Origin: Diplolepis rosae | Lineage: Eukaryota; Arthropoda; Insecta; Hymenoptera; Diplolepididae | NCBI GenBank assembly: GCA_030998225.1 | Contig: JAPYXD010000727.1 | Coordinates: forward strand, 2,170,001-2,234,000 | DNA: 64,000 nt | Direction: 5' to 3' | Shown: piece after piece, positions 1 through 12,960 of the stretch | Layout of the letters: the number at the start of each line of letters is the position of its first letter | Position numbering within the stretch: the first letter of the stretch is position 1 | Position numbers and translations under genes: made by a program | Notes under the pieces: model-generated | Seen by the model: only the letters and a program-made list of their open reading frames with translations | Database searches by the model: none | Told to the model about the DNA's origin: nothing

Positions 1-223
1 ACGCGTTGCAAACGATACGTATACCCATCCACATGCTCATAATGTTACTTACCTTCCCTCCTTACCCTTAGGATGGTGGATGCTGTGGTGTAACCGTGTA
101 ACTTTGTCGTTCTTGGTGTTAGCCGCCAGACTATTTTCTTTAACTGGCTCTCAATTCTAATTGAAAAACTTTACTAACAATACACTTTTCTCTGTTCTTC
201 CAACATGGCCGACCATCCTGCAG

Positions 224-349
224 ACAGAAAGCTGTTCGTGGGAATGCTCAGCAAGCAACAGACAGAAGACGATGTTCGACAGTTGTTTACACCTTTTGGT
301 ACAATAGAGGAGTGCACCATCCTTCGTGGACCCGACGGAACAAGTAAAG
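224..349 (+). CDS. bru3: bruno-3/CELF exon 1 of window: N-terminal half of RRM2
   Basis: This exon supplies 41 full codons plus two split ones, beginning at the Asp of [13 protein letters not shown]. It carries the RNP2 motif of RRM2 (LFVGML) and ends in the conserved CELF stretch [16 protein letters not shown]/Bruno proteins bind GU-rich RNA and control splicing, translation and decay of mRNA. The 3' splice site is textbook: TACTAAC branch point at 172-178, a pyrimidine tract, and the first AG after it at 222-223 (CTGCAG). The donor is AAAG/GTTAGT at 350. The length of 126 nt is a multiple of three and the exon is phase 1-1. An in-frame ATG at 205 could start a short protein, but the branch point and tract favour an internal exon. 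RRM1 must be encoded upstream of the window. Confidence 0.93.
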
Positions 350-527
350 GTTAGTTTTTTTTATTCTCGACAGATTTCAAAACAATAATTAAAAATCATT
401 TTATCACATTTCTGGTCATTATAATTAACTTGGTAGATTGGGCCATGAAATAATTTGTAAAAAAAACTAAAAACTGACTATTACTCGGAAAAGTTCTCGC
501 ATAACATTACGAAAAAAATACAAAGGT

Positions 528-1102
528 TTCTTCATTAGAGAATGGAGAATAACCAACCTCAGACCAAATGGATGTTCATCAAATTCATTTTCTTTTAAAA
601 TGACTACGTTTCAATGACATTATGTCATCCTCTTCTGATCAAAAAACATTTGTTTCAGTAATTACTCTATAATAGTTATAAAACTTCTTAGTAGTTCTGT
701 ATTAGTTTCATCAAAATCACATACGTGATATAAGAAAAATGTATTCTCTACAAAAGTTGTGTCTCAAAAGAAACAAACCTTTCCAAATAACGATTGCAAC
801 CACAATATATTAACTAAAATATGACAAAAATTTTCAAATAATTTGTTGTGATGTTTGGTGCAAATGTTGAAGGATATTATAACTACAGGTATTTAGATAT
901 ATTATTGATAAGTTTGTGTTTATTATCTTAATAATTTTACCACAATCTTAATAATTATTATAGAGTAATACTGAAACGAATGTTTTTTAATCCGAAGAGA
1001 ATGCCATAATGTCATCACAACGTCGTCATTTTAGAAGAAAATAAATTTGAAGAACATCCATTTGGTCTGAGCTTCGTCATTCTCCTCTTTCTAATGAAGA
1101 AA
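528..1102. repeat. foldback element with about 150-bp arms
   Basis: The left arm begins TTTCTTCATTAGAGAATGGAG and its imperfect reverse complement ends the element (CTCCTCTTTCTAATGAAGAAA). The arms extend inward through shared blocks such as ATAATGTCAT/ATGACATTAT and TATAGAGTAAT/ATTACTCTATA. No open frame is present, so this looks like a MITE. The target-site duplication is not clear. Confidence 0.75.
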
Positions 1103-3645
1103 ATTAATCGGACGTAAAATTATCTTTTTAATACAGTAATTTCTCAATTTTAATTTTCAAAAAAGTATTTTCTCGTTACACCCTCCGGCTATAAATTTAA
1201 AAGCGAAGCAAAAAATATATGTTCTTATATAATGTAACAATATAGTAAAGTCCAAATAAGAGAAAGCTCATAAGATAGGAAAGGTAGTGAAGCCTGGAAA
1301 ATTAAAAATAATACGAAAAAAAAAGAAAGTAAGTGCACCTCGCGATCGCTCAAAGAAAGCAATTACCTTGTTGGGCTGGTCTCTAACTGGAAATATAATC
1401 GCCCTTGCTTTTGAATATTTGTTCTCACTGTAAATATCAGTGCGGCAGTAAGGTTAGGTCGGACAGACTGAGTGCTAGACAGTGGCATGCTAAGAAAAGC
1501 AATAATTTCTACGAGACGAGAGAGAAATCTACATAAATATTTTTACTCAAGCGCCAATAGATATGCGATGTCTATAGAGACATTAACAGAAATATATTGA
1601 ACTTATTTTAGACCCAAATTTCGTTCTGCCTCAGGTAGAATATTGCAATAAATCATATACCTTTCCCTGTAATATGAAATAATTTATTTGCGCAAGCATA
1701 AAAAAGACTCTTTGATGACAAAATTTTCCCCTTTAATGGCGATCGAGTAACTCAAGTGACCCAGAATAAAATCGAGTGATGGTGAGAAGAGAAGTAACGA
1801 GAGGAAAAAGCTGAAAGCAGACGAGAAAGAAGGCGAGAACGTAATTAAATTCCACTTTGAACCTAAACTCTCTTCAGCACACGATAAGATCTTGATTTAC
1901 GATAGTAGTAGGCCTTTAGGTGACACAACCAGATAAATTGAAAGTACAATGAATGTTAATTTACATATATTTGAAACTTATGAATTGAGATAACATTTCT
2001 TTAAAGGCTAAAATTTATTTTTTATCATATCGAAATAATGCTATCATGATCAAATCGATTGCACCTATGTTTAAAATATAATTTACTTTTCGATACCAAT
2101 TTCAAACGTATTTCTGAATTACAATTTAATAAAACATTTTATTGGTAAATTTTCTCTATTGAATCTCGATAAACATTAGATTATTATTTAATTGGAATCC
2201 ATTTAATTTGCAATTGGTAAAATAACTCTTAAAGTCGTTCAAACCTCTATAAAATTAATATTAATATTAAAATTTTACAAAATAATAATTCAGAGTAGAG
2301 TTTAGCAAGTTAAGATAATTTTCAATATAAAACTTTTCTATCAGTGAAACATAGACATTGTAGATGTGTTTTCAGAAAAAAAACTTTATCGTTTATTCCA
2401 TATACCTTCAAGGATACATCCCACGACTTAAGTTCATCCGACCTAAACTTTCGAAACACGTTTCATTACTGTGAGTTTCATAACTAGCTAATCCGCCCTG
2501 TAATGGAGAGATCAGGAGAAGTTATATTGGTCGATACCCCTGTGCTGCAACTCCTTTTGAAATACACCTTGCGTTCCTTATGCTACGTGTTTAATTTAGG
2601 GTTAAATCAACACTTCAACTACATATATCAAAGAACATACAAGTCGACAAGTAAAATTACTTCTCTAGATCACTTATAAATTCAAGATAAATTCTTTAAT
2701 ACGAGGCAGAAGATGAAAATATTGCATGGAGTTTATGATAGCCTGACAACGAGGTCAACTAATTTTTGCATCAAATTCTGCACAGTGAGCCTAGATTTTA
2801 TAAAATTCCCAGAAGGCTGTATTCAAGAGAAATTCAAAGACGGAGCTCCATCGAAGTATTTCTGTAACGAGAATGTTGCAATTCGCCTTGGAAAGGAAGG
2901 AGGTTGGCTGTCGACGAAGCGGCGCTTCACATTTTTCCTCGTAACGACAAACTTCTTCCAATTATTTTTCTCTCGCTCCGTCGGGATTTGAAACATTTCA
3001 GCGCCACTTGAAGCAACTCATTTCTCCTATGTTTGCCGTAGTGACGATTCCCCTAATGCTGCTGCCTCACTACCTGAAAACTGAAATACTCTCGTCTGTA
3101 GTATTTCAATTGTGTGGGCGGCAATAATTCACCAAGCTAAGAAGATTATAAAATGTTTATGAATAATGGAACGAAATATTATTCGGAGCAAGTCTGAGGG
3201 TCCGCTGCATTTCAAGGGTTGTATTTAGGGGAGGGAAGAAGAATAGAGGAGGTGAGAGATGAACTAGTATCGCGGGAGTTCCCAACACACTCTCCCGGTA
3301 TAGCAAGAGTACATAAATGTGGCCAAGGACTTGTGGAAACAATTCTGCGCATTAAGTTGTAATAATGTTGCACCAGTCGTCGACCCTCTTTCGCTCCAAG
3401 TTCCCAAACAATTCATTGCTTCAGATTCCCAATGTTCTAGGTTACTTTGAACAAACCCCAGCTGTCTCCTCTTTCAATTTTCAGCTAAACATTTCTGGAA
3501 AATTAATACATACTTCTCCTTCAAACATTTAACATTAGAAACTCCATAAACACTTGAACTTATTATATTAAGCAGCTATGCATAAGGTATGTCTTTATAC
3601 TATAGAAAATTATAATATATTTGCACAAATTGAACGGAAAAATCG

Positions 3646-3647
<2 letters not shown>

Positions 3648-3676
<29 letters not shown>
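3648..3676. repeat. (AC)n microsatellite
   Basis: An uninterrupted run of about 14 AC dinucleotides. Confidence 0.97.
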
Positions 3677-3678
<2 letters not shown>

Positions 3679-4359
3679 AAGAGAATCTAACGGAGGGTGC
3701 TTTTGCCAGAAGTTCTCAATATGTCCAACTTAATCCTCTCCCTGAGGACCTGATACCCTCTCTCTGCGTCACTTTACTTTGCAATATGTACAAACGCTTT
3801 GAACCCAGCTGCGAGGAGGGTTTAGAAGCTGAACGTTTAATAAATACTTGGTTCGTACGCCTCCTTTGAGAAAGCTAACCACGACAAGGTGCTCTGATTT
3901 ACAGCTTGCTGTAATATATTTTGGGATTCGCAATTGTTTCCTGTTGTTCTTACATTTCCATATTAGATTACTGACGCTAATGTCAAATTTTCTCTCTAAA
4001 CATGTCTTTAGGTAAAGGATAAAATACACTTTCCCTATCTCAAGTGCACTCTATTTACTAATGTGAAAATCGTTTAATAATAAATGCCCAATTTTTGATA
4101 AAAAACGGCGAAAACTTATTTGTATACCTGATATCATTACTTTTGCCTTAAGGAGCGTTCAAATATTACGTAACCCTATAAAATCCTGCCTTGCTCCCTA
4201 ACCTCACTTTCTTCCCGACAGGTCACAATTGTTACTTATCGAAAGAATTATAATTAAATAATAATTGTGAATAATAATAATGATATAAAAAATATGGAGA
4301 AAAAAATCGGTATTTAATGATTGCAGTAGTCACATGACCTGCATGGCCCATAGCCTTAA

Positions 4360-5283
4360 GGTCATGTCCTAGGTGGGCCACGTAACCAAATAATCCATTT
4401 TTTTCTGCCCATGTAACTTTTTTTGTAATAAAAATACAATTCTAAAACTTTGGGAAATGGTAGAGAGAATTTAAACCTGAACTCGAACCCGTATCACTAC
4501 CAATCCGGATTCATCTCAACGTCCAAACAAAATCACAATTAAACATTTCTAGAATTCGAAAGTAATTGAATCCCCAAAATACAAAAACACAACCAAATTT
4601 GGACCAAAATCACAAGTAGAAAAAACCTTGGGAAAAGAAACAAAAAAGGAGGAAAGAAAAAAGAAGGCAACCTTCCAAAACCCCTTCCTTCTTTTTCACC
4701 TAAACGTCGGCGAGTAGTTTAAATTTTTTTTATGTAAATGGTGGTGGGTAATAAAGACAAAAGAGGACGAAAGAAAGAAAAAGAAGGAAGGAGTTTTGGA
4801 AGGTTGCCTTCTTTTTTCTTTCCTCCTTTTTTGTTTGATTTCCCAAGGTTTTTTCTACTTGTGATTTTGGTCCAAATTTGGTTGTGTTTTTGTATTTTGG
4901 GGATTCGATTACTTTTGAATTCTTGAAATTTTTAATAGTAGAGAGAATAATAAACTACGTTTATCTGCTTCATTTTGGTAAAAATTGCCAAAAAAAAATT
5001 TCTATTAATAAACATAGTTGTGCGAACACCGACCGTCCCCATAAAACTCTGTACGCGCACGATCTAGCAAGATCTGTCATGTTAATGCAGATTGCTTGAT
5101 TGATTGTATTATAATGAACTTTTCTCGCTCCCCTAAACCTGCGCTTTCACTCACACTTTCAATTCTACTTTATTAACGTTTTCCCAACTTTTTTCCGCTT
5201 TCTAACTTTTAATTTTAAATGTGGACAAAACAAATATCGATCCAAGGACTGACTTGATCACGTGGCCCACCTAGGGCATGGCC
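4360..5283. mobile_element. TTAA-flanked element, GGYCATGYCCTAGG ends
   Basis: The termini GGTCATGTCCTAGGTGGGCC and GGCCCACCTAGGGCATGGCC are inverted repeats with few mismatches. TTAA lies immediately outside on both sides (4356-4359 and 5284-5287). There is no transposase. The interior carries the foldback at 4550-4925. TTAA duplication is the hallmark of the piggyBac superfamily, so a piggyBac-type non-autonomous element is the best guess. Confidence 0.8.
4550..4925. repeat. purine/pyrimidine-rich foldback, family B
   Basis: This is an imperfect palindrome whose arms contain CCAAATTTGGACCAAAATCA and AAAGGAGGAAAGAAAAAAGA on one side and their reverse complements on the other. The centre contains ACGTCGGCGAGTAGTTT. 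Related copies are at 12707-12960 and 29790-30190. The long A/G-rich runs give short spurious Lys/Arg-rich open frames. Confidence 0.75.
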
Positions 5284-5440
5284 TTAACTATTATTCCTGA
5301 AAAATTAAAACTTTCAACAAAAAGTTAATATTTCTTGCAGAGATAATGTTTTTAATTTTAAAAATTCCATTTCAATATAATTACGATGCATAAACAAGTT
5401 TTGATTCATATACTGTTTTACTTTTTTTTTAGTATTTCAC

Positions 5441-6089
5441 CGAGGGGCCGTTCAATCAAAATCGATTCTACGTGAGCATAATTATTCCATTAACTAGCTC
5501 ACGATTCATGTGATTCCACACTTGAAGCATGATCCGGTTTGATTCTAACAATTAGAAAAGAAAATAATCGAATCCAACCTCAGAAGAAGCACAGGGTTCA
5601 TTCCGACAGTTGCGCGTATTGAGCTGCATCATTACGATTGATTCCTATTGATTCCGCCTGAGTCCAGCTGATTCTTTGTTGATCCTTAATTGATTCCCTC
5701 AATTCGCGACCAAACAAAAATATTACAGCCTACACCGGCAATGCCAGCTGAAAACCAAACGTATGTGTAGCATGCGCGTGAGTCTGCGCATTAGACAAGT
5801 TTTAACGCGTTGATCTCAAGTGATTGCAACCTAACTCGTGCTGACTCGCTTGAGCGTGTACGGAATCGTAGCGATTCCGAGTGATTCCTGGCGATTCTGA
5901 ATGATTTCTGGTGATTCTTCTGAACCTTACTGATGAACGCGGCCTTCAGACTTTCAGAATCAATCTCTAAGATTTTACTGAATCAAGCTGATTCCCCATA
6001 TGATTCTAAGAAATCTTTCGACGAGTCACTGATTCTGAATCGATTATAAGTATGAAAAATCATTTATTCTTCTAGTGAACGGCCCCTCG
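5441..6089. mobile_element. hAT-like non-autonomous element, CGAGGGGCCGTTCA ends
   Basis: The 14-bp perfect TIRs CGAGGGGCCGTTCA / TGAACGGCCCCTCG are flanked by an identical 8-bp direct repeat TATTTCAC (5433-5440 and 6090-6097). An 8-bp duplication and a GGGG-type TIR suit the hAT superfamily. The interior is packed with GATTC/GAATC motifs in both orientations, which could be subterminal transposase binding sites. No open frame is present. Confidence 0.88.
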
Positions 6090-6621
6090 TATTTCACAGA
6101 AGTAACTAGGCGTTATATTTAATCAGATTCTAGTATAGAATCAATATTTCACACCAAAATCTAGATGAATATAAAACCTAGTGTTTTTGGTATTACGAAA
6201 AATGTATTCTAATTGCTGATTATGTCTGACGTATCAAGAGCACGTGAACTTTAAAATGCTCTCTGAAAAGAAAGAGGATAATATTTGAAACATGTTGAAG
6301 AAAGTTACGCGACCTGGAAATGATACCATTGAAGAGATCTTTTTCTTAAGGTGCATTGAGGATCGGAGCCAAAACGTTGTAAATGCTGAAGAGGCATTGT
6401 TCGAACAAGTCCTTGTGGAGGAACATAAGCTGCCATTGTACTCGCGAGATTTACTGTTCTTATATTAATGCGATTACGCCAGAGCGTCGCGGTTGACCGT
6501 CTCAGATAAAAGATGCCGAAAGAGGTACCAAGAGAACTATTCACTGTTGGTGATAGGTATAGCACATCTTCTCCCTTCATCGTTAATATCTGGACCATCG
6601 CCTCGCATCCCAGAGTTTCAC

Positions 6622-7380
6622 CAGAGAGGGTAAAAGGAGAGTGTGGCTAATCCATGTAAGCAGTGCTGATTGGCTCCACCACTATCGGTACACCTTCCGG
6701 TTTTCCAAGTATATACAGATATACTCAAGTGTATTTTGACATATTCAGCAGCATTTACCAGTTGCGTTGTTATCAAACGTATTTACTTTCATTTAATTTT
6801 TTAATGATACTCAACAATTCTCAAGGTAAATATTGGAAGCAGTAAACAGGTTTTAAAAAATATAATCTTAAATTAAAATGACGCTTCTGATTTTATAATC
6901 AGGAATGATTATAAATCTAAATATTGATTTCTTCCATTTTTAATTAGTATACCTATATATACACATACTTTAATTTTTTTGTTCATATACATTCTTGCTT
7001 GAAATAGATTTTATCTCAATATGCTTTATATATATTTTCTCAAATTTACTTCTTTTTTTCACTTTGTATCATTTATTCTATTTTCAGAAATATTTTCTAT
7101 TTTTTTACGCTGTATTGTTTTTCATCATATATTGTATTAGTAAATTTTTTATATTTACAGTTGTCTATTTATTAAGAATATATATTTTTTAATAAAAGAA
7201 AAACAATATTTATCAAATCCATCATATTACATTTTTTATTATTCCAATACTTTTATAAATAGAATTACAGTTTAGTTAGTATATTTTTATGATTTTGAAA
7301 ATCTCGCGCGCATTTTAGGCTTGTGTAGCAAAGATGGCCGATTTCTGGATGGTGGTCACACTCTCCTTTTACCTTCTCTA
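6622..7380. mobile_element. 8-bp-duplication element, GAGARGGTAAAAGGAGAGTG ends
   Basis: The TIRs (GAGAGGGTAAAAGGAGAGTG left; CACTCTCCTTTTACCTTCTC right) are flanked by the direct repeat AGTTTCAC (6614-6621 and 7381-7388). The interior is extremely AT-rich and non-coding. The 8-bp duplication suggests hAT. Confidence 0.86.
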
Positions 7381-8262
7381 AGTTTCACTAGCAACGTCTA
7401 GCAAGCAGCTCCATGGAGGATACACCTTCACCACTCTTGCTTACTCGCCCCATCCGGTGAGCAGCTTTTCTCCGTCGACCATAAATACGCCATATTGGCT
7501 ATAAACCTTTACATTCGTGCATTACTCACCCCCCTCAACGCGTCCCTCACTTCCTGCGTTCTGTTATCGAATAACCGGCGGTAGGCAGCTTAACAGGCTA
7601 CTCCTCCGACGCATCCAAAGCCGGCAATCCAAAAACGCAATGACGTTCACAGTTGGAAGCTTGTACATTTTTGATGGATAAAAAATCCATATGAAATTTT
7701 GTGTTCTACATAATACTAAATTCTCATAAAAAACGAATTTTAAAATAACATCTCCTCGTTCTTTGCGTAACAACTTTCATCATTATTTGAATTACCTTTC
7801 GTCACATTGAATGTTTAAATTATTGTTAGAAACATCAAACTCTTGATTACAATGTCGTTCAAATCACTGTTAACTGTTTTTCTACATGTCAATGAAGGTA
7901 AAAAGTCCACTTTGACACCGTTACTCTCGTTTCGCATGAAAACATGGAACATGCGTTTGAACTCTCCTCTAATTAAAATGTTGTGTTTAAACCGCAAATC
8001 AAACACATTCTGCAAACTATGTTCATGTTTGTGCTACTGTAATTAGACTTAAGCGATGAGCGTTACGTCGTTTTCCGTCCTCATTAATGTGAAACTGACT
8101 ATTACGTTAGAGAGGTATGTTTAAGTGCAAATTTATCTAGCCTCTATGTTTATTATTTGCGAAAATGTCACCAATAATTTATAAACCATAATAGTAGCTA
8201 ATATCCACTTCGAAAATTGCCTAATAAAATATTTCATAAAAATTTAATTTTTATCAATTTAA

Positions 8263-8579
8263 GGGCATGTGATACTTGTGGAAAATAGAAAGTTTATGTG
8301 AATACCTTGGTCCAATTTCTACATGTTTGTGTCCAAAATACATTAAATTTTGTTTTCAAATTTTGGAAATTGGTAGACAACAAGAAAACAGATGTAGATA
8401 GACTATTTTTGGTTTTGACAATAAAAAAAGCATACGTTTTGCTGAAATTCAACTTTATAAAATCTTTTAAACCAAAAGTTGTCTCTTTACGTCTAATTTT
8501 ATTTAACACAATTTTTAACACAATCATGTAGAAACTTAAAACTAATAGAATTTATAAATTTCCCAAGTATCACATGCCC
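8263..8579. mobile_element. TTAA-flanked MITE, family A copy 1
   Basis: The TIR is GGGCATGTGATACTTG, with TTAA on both sides. The whole element folds on itself, with an inner block around GTAGATAGACTA. Because of the palindrome, nearly identical spurious open frames appear on both strands. Sister copies are at 37766 and 54968. Confidence 0.9.
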
Positions 8580-11500
8580 TTAACACACATTACTGCATTT
8601 ATAAACGAAAAAAAAAATACAAAGTTCTAAATTTTTGAAATAAATGATTATTTTTTAACTAGGAATTTATTTGAAAATCGGGTGCGATTTATTCACCAAG
8701 TACGTTTGAAAAATGAAAAAATATTCATATGTTAGTCAGTCCTTGAATATGACTACGATTTTCACCAAACGCGAAAAGCAGTTAGTGCTAACATTGAATA
8801 ATATAATATTACGGTTATATCATTTAAAAAATTTTTAAATGTGAAAAAATAACATTGATCAATGATTGAAACAGAAGCAATAAATGAACCAAGGGAATGT
8901 GTTCGTGGAAAATAAAATCGGATTTGTATGACAGTAACGCGTGACGTATCAGGCTAGTTCGTTGAAAACTCGATCCGTGATTTCACGAACGCATTTTATT
9001 CCCATTTCTTTTAGTCCCGCGTGGTTATGGCCTCTCTCACATGCAGCCTATGTAAAAGCTAAAACAAAAAAACGTACATGCAAACGTAATGATCGTGCAA
9101 AAGTCAGTTCAAGCGAACGATTTTGCACAACACTTTAGTGTTACGCGCTTCCATTATGTAATAAACATCGCTGACCCCTTTCAATCCGCGTTATATAGTT
9201 TCATAGTGTATTACGATGCTGAACTCGTTGGTTTCCCTGGAGCCATATTTCCCAGGAATTGCTACAAACACAAAACACATATTGAGCTTACTATGTAAAA
9301 TATCTCGTTACGATTACGACGCGATCATCGCAACACTCCTAAAATTCACGACACTTTGGAGTAAACGAGGGATATGGTCAGCGCATGGATTATTAAATTT
9401 CTAATGCCCAACTCTAATACGCGACGTCTGTCTGTAATGGTCAACCTATAAAATAGAGAAAACGTCATTGCCATTTTGCTCAATGTAGTATGTGTACTAA
9501 ACATCACTCGTTAAGCAAGAACGCGATTAGAATGTTAGAAGGGCTGCTTTGATAAGGAGAAACCCTGATTAAATCTCATCTACATCATTGCATAGACATT
9601 ATTTACATCAGCTCGCATTATGCAAATCAAGATCGTTAACATTTAAAAAAGACTTGAGCATTTTACTTTTATTGAACATGATGTATGGTTGGATATAAAC
9701 ATAGACCATTTAATTGTACATTTTTATACACAGTACATCTCCTGCATTATGGGCATTTCGGACTTGATAATTTCGATTGCGTACAATTTATAAATAAAAA
9801 ATCGAACCCATTATACAAAGTAATCTCTGCGCTAATAACTTGGTAGTTAGAATCAGGACAAGCCCAGAATTATGCGAAAATATGTTTATCAAATAATGTA
9901 AAATTGTAAAACAATAATACAATCGCGTTACACATCATCGGAACATTTTCACGTGAGGTATGCAGAAATTCGTTATTCAGCAGCTCTTGTGTAGGTGAGT
10001 AGACGAAACAGATTCATCATTAGTCAGACAAAACTCGAAAATCACGCACCTCTTGAAATTCATTAGTCTACCTCGATAATACATAATATCGATAAATTGC
10101 AATTTGCCGCACTGTCGACAGTAACGATTACGTTCCTGTTTTGAGCATGAGATTTGTGGTTTGAGCAGTGCACCTACTTCCCTCTCACAAACCCATTTAA
10201 TGACTATTAAACGTGCAATTGAAACTGGCGCTTCATGGAATTACAACATTTAGCACAATTTAGATTTAGTGACCTCCCTAACCTTAGCATATGTACAGAA
10301 ATGAAATATTGGAGGTGATCACAAACTACGAATTTCAAATATATACATGTACAAATTGATGCGAAACAAAAAATTATAGAATATAATAAAGCAATACTTG
10401 AAATTTTATTGAAATTTTAGTGAAGATAAGGAAACGAGCGAGTCTACTTAAATGAAATATATTGAGCGAATAAAATTTATTTAAAGAGCATGACTGGCGA
10501 TATGGAAATTTGACTGAAAAAGGAGAAGTTTCAGTAGTCTGATGGCGAATGACCTACGGATGATCAAACATAGGGAATTACTAGCTCCAAATCGCAGGAC
10601 ACGGATGATTGGATTATCGCTTGAAAAGGTTGGACAGGAAAGGGTCGGGAATCGTCAAAGTCGGCAGGGACTTTGGTGTGGTATTGGTACGCGTTCGAAT
10701 TTCGTAAATGCATGTTAATCCCCTCTGCCGAGTACATTTGCCGTGAACGCGAGCGAAACTCGACGAACGCGAGCACGCGTGTTCAAATTTCAACTCCTCT
10801 TAAGCCCTATTTGCTCACAGAGAGTCGATTTCCGTCCAATTCCGACTTCTTCCGGAGGCTGTGTGAAATAAATGACGTTGCTCCGTCAAAGCATGCCAGA
10901 AACGGTTTTAATTGTGACATTTCGACTATTACAATAGATCCTTACAGTCTCTCTCAATCTTCACTTTTTTTCCATTTTAGCAAATTCTACTTCATTGTAC
11001 ATTTTACTTTTCCATGGCAAAGAATTGCTTGATTTTATATTATTTTAATCGATTTCTTTTAGATAAACAAATATTTTTAGCCAGATAAATAATGTTTTTT
11101 ATGAAATCTCCATAGGAAATAAGTAGCTTTTATAGACTCTCTTAACTTATGGACTAGAAAAAACGCTATTGTGTACAAATGTAATGTGGGAGATAACAGA
11201 TACAGATCTGATACAAAAGCCAGTTTGTCAATGTTATTAACATGCACCCCACATGTCCAAGTAACGAAGACAAAAAATCACCCTCCCTTCTGAAGACTCA
11301 TATGTGTGTTTCATTCAATCCTATAAGCTATGGGGAGTCTCAATAATTATATGAAAGTCCACCCTTCCCCTTACTAACGTTCTAATCAACATGGGAATTC
11401 ATACTGCATCAGAAGCTTCCAAAATAAAATATAAATCAATAGTTAGTTTTTAAACTATAAACCCTCTAAAAGTTATATTTAACAAGTAATTTATCAAATA

Positions 11501-12706
11501 AAAAACATAAAAAAATTTTATGAAAAATTTTCTCAATTTATTTTACGATTTTATGCAGAGTACTGTTTCTATTATTAGTTATATTACTTTAAATAATGTT
11601 TCGTAAAATAAGTAACATAGCCATAGGGAGAATTTTTTGTAAAACATCGAGTTTTTCACTTCTGCCCACTGATATAGTGGAAAATCATACACCGATTTGC
11701 GTCGAATTTGAATTTCTAATTTACATTTGATGCATATCAATTGCAAATTTTCGGTAGAGCGGCAAAGCTGCAAAAAATCAAATTTGTAAAATTCGAATTT
11801 GTCACTTTTCATCACTCTTTTGGCTTAATAGATTTTTTCGACTATGCATATGTGTGTATGTGTTATTTCTCAGAACGGTTAACCCCCTGCGGTGAAATCC
11901 TGTAATATATATATATACGGGTGATAGATGTGTCTGTTTTTTTACTTGAGTCCACTTCACACAAAATCCGTATTCTCGTTGTTCAAAACCGTTTAGAATG
12001 GCCTTTTTGAAGGATTTATCGTTTTTTCAAACTATCACTCTAACTATGGAACCACTGCATTCGTATTTATTTTACGCTAAACGTAGTGGTTCAATGTGAA
12101 AACGAATCGTAACCCGAATATTCCAAATCATCCGTTTTTCACCCCCCGTTTCTGATGACAAATTTTAACAAGGTCGTTAACGGAAGCTAGTCTGCTCTAC
12201 TTTTTACCAAATTTATCGATGACACTAATCCTCGCTAGTTATACAGACCATTAAAAATTATACCCATTAGACTTAAAAATAAACGTGTTTGAAAATATTT
12301 CTATGACTGAAATATTGAATTAATTGAATGTTTCCCAATGATATTAATTTCACTGTAAAAAGAAAATTATAATTTATGCACTAAATTCGACAAACTGATG
12401 CACTTATACATTAGGTGGCTAAAATCAAGCCGAAATCGTCTATACCATGCAGAAATTACCCCGATTAGCCCCATTTAAAGCAGGGCTCTGACATGGCTCT
12501 CGCTAGTTTCTCTATTTTTAATTTTATGAATTAAATCATAATGTAGGAATATTCGGGCTGCGGGCGTTCTATTCGACTTATCTTTCATCAAGTTATGAAA
12601 TTATTTCTGTTATTGCCATATAAAAATAAGTTTTAATTATTTGGGTATGATGGATGATTTAAATATCGAAAACGGTGTTTTCAGGAGGTTTCCTTGAGAA
12701 AACCAT

Positions 12707-12960
12707 AAATCGAAACGTCGGCGAGTAGTTTTTTTATGTTGATGGTTGTAGGTAATAAAGACAAAAGAGGATGAAAGAAAGAAAAAGAAGGAAGGGGTTT
12801 TGAAAGGTTGTCTTCTTTTTTCATCCCTCCTTTTTTGTTAGTTTTCTCGTAATTTCTTATTTTATGAAATATTATTTGGTCCAAATTTGGTCGGTTTTTT
12901 TTTGCATTTTGAGGGTTTGAACGGTTTCGAATTCTTGAAAATTTTAACCATAATTTTGTT
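12707..12960. repeat. family B repeat, half copy
   Basis: It starts at CGAAACGTCGGCGAGTAG and continues through the AAAGAAGGAAGGGGTTTTG, TCCTCCTTTTTTGTTAG and TTGGTCCAAATTTGGT blocks shared with the right arm of the foldback at 4550-4925. Confidence 0.72.

Noticed and set aside
205..223. ATG in frame with exon 1 (would start [11 protein letters not shown])
   Set aside because: A TACTAAC branch point, a pyrimidine tract and the first AG at 222-223 make this the end of an intron. The extra residues are not in CELF proteins as I know them. An alternative promoter cannot be fully excluded.
6305..6598. 97-codon minus-strand open frame just outside the 6622 element
   Set aside because: It resembles no protein I know and has no splice or promoter context. 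It remains possible that it is a decayed coding fragment.
8294..8531. Two 77-codon open frames on opposite strands
   Set aside because: They are mirror images produced by the palindromic family A MITE.
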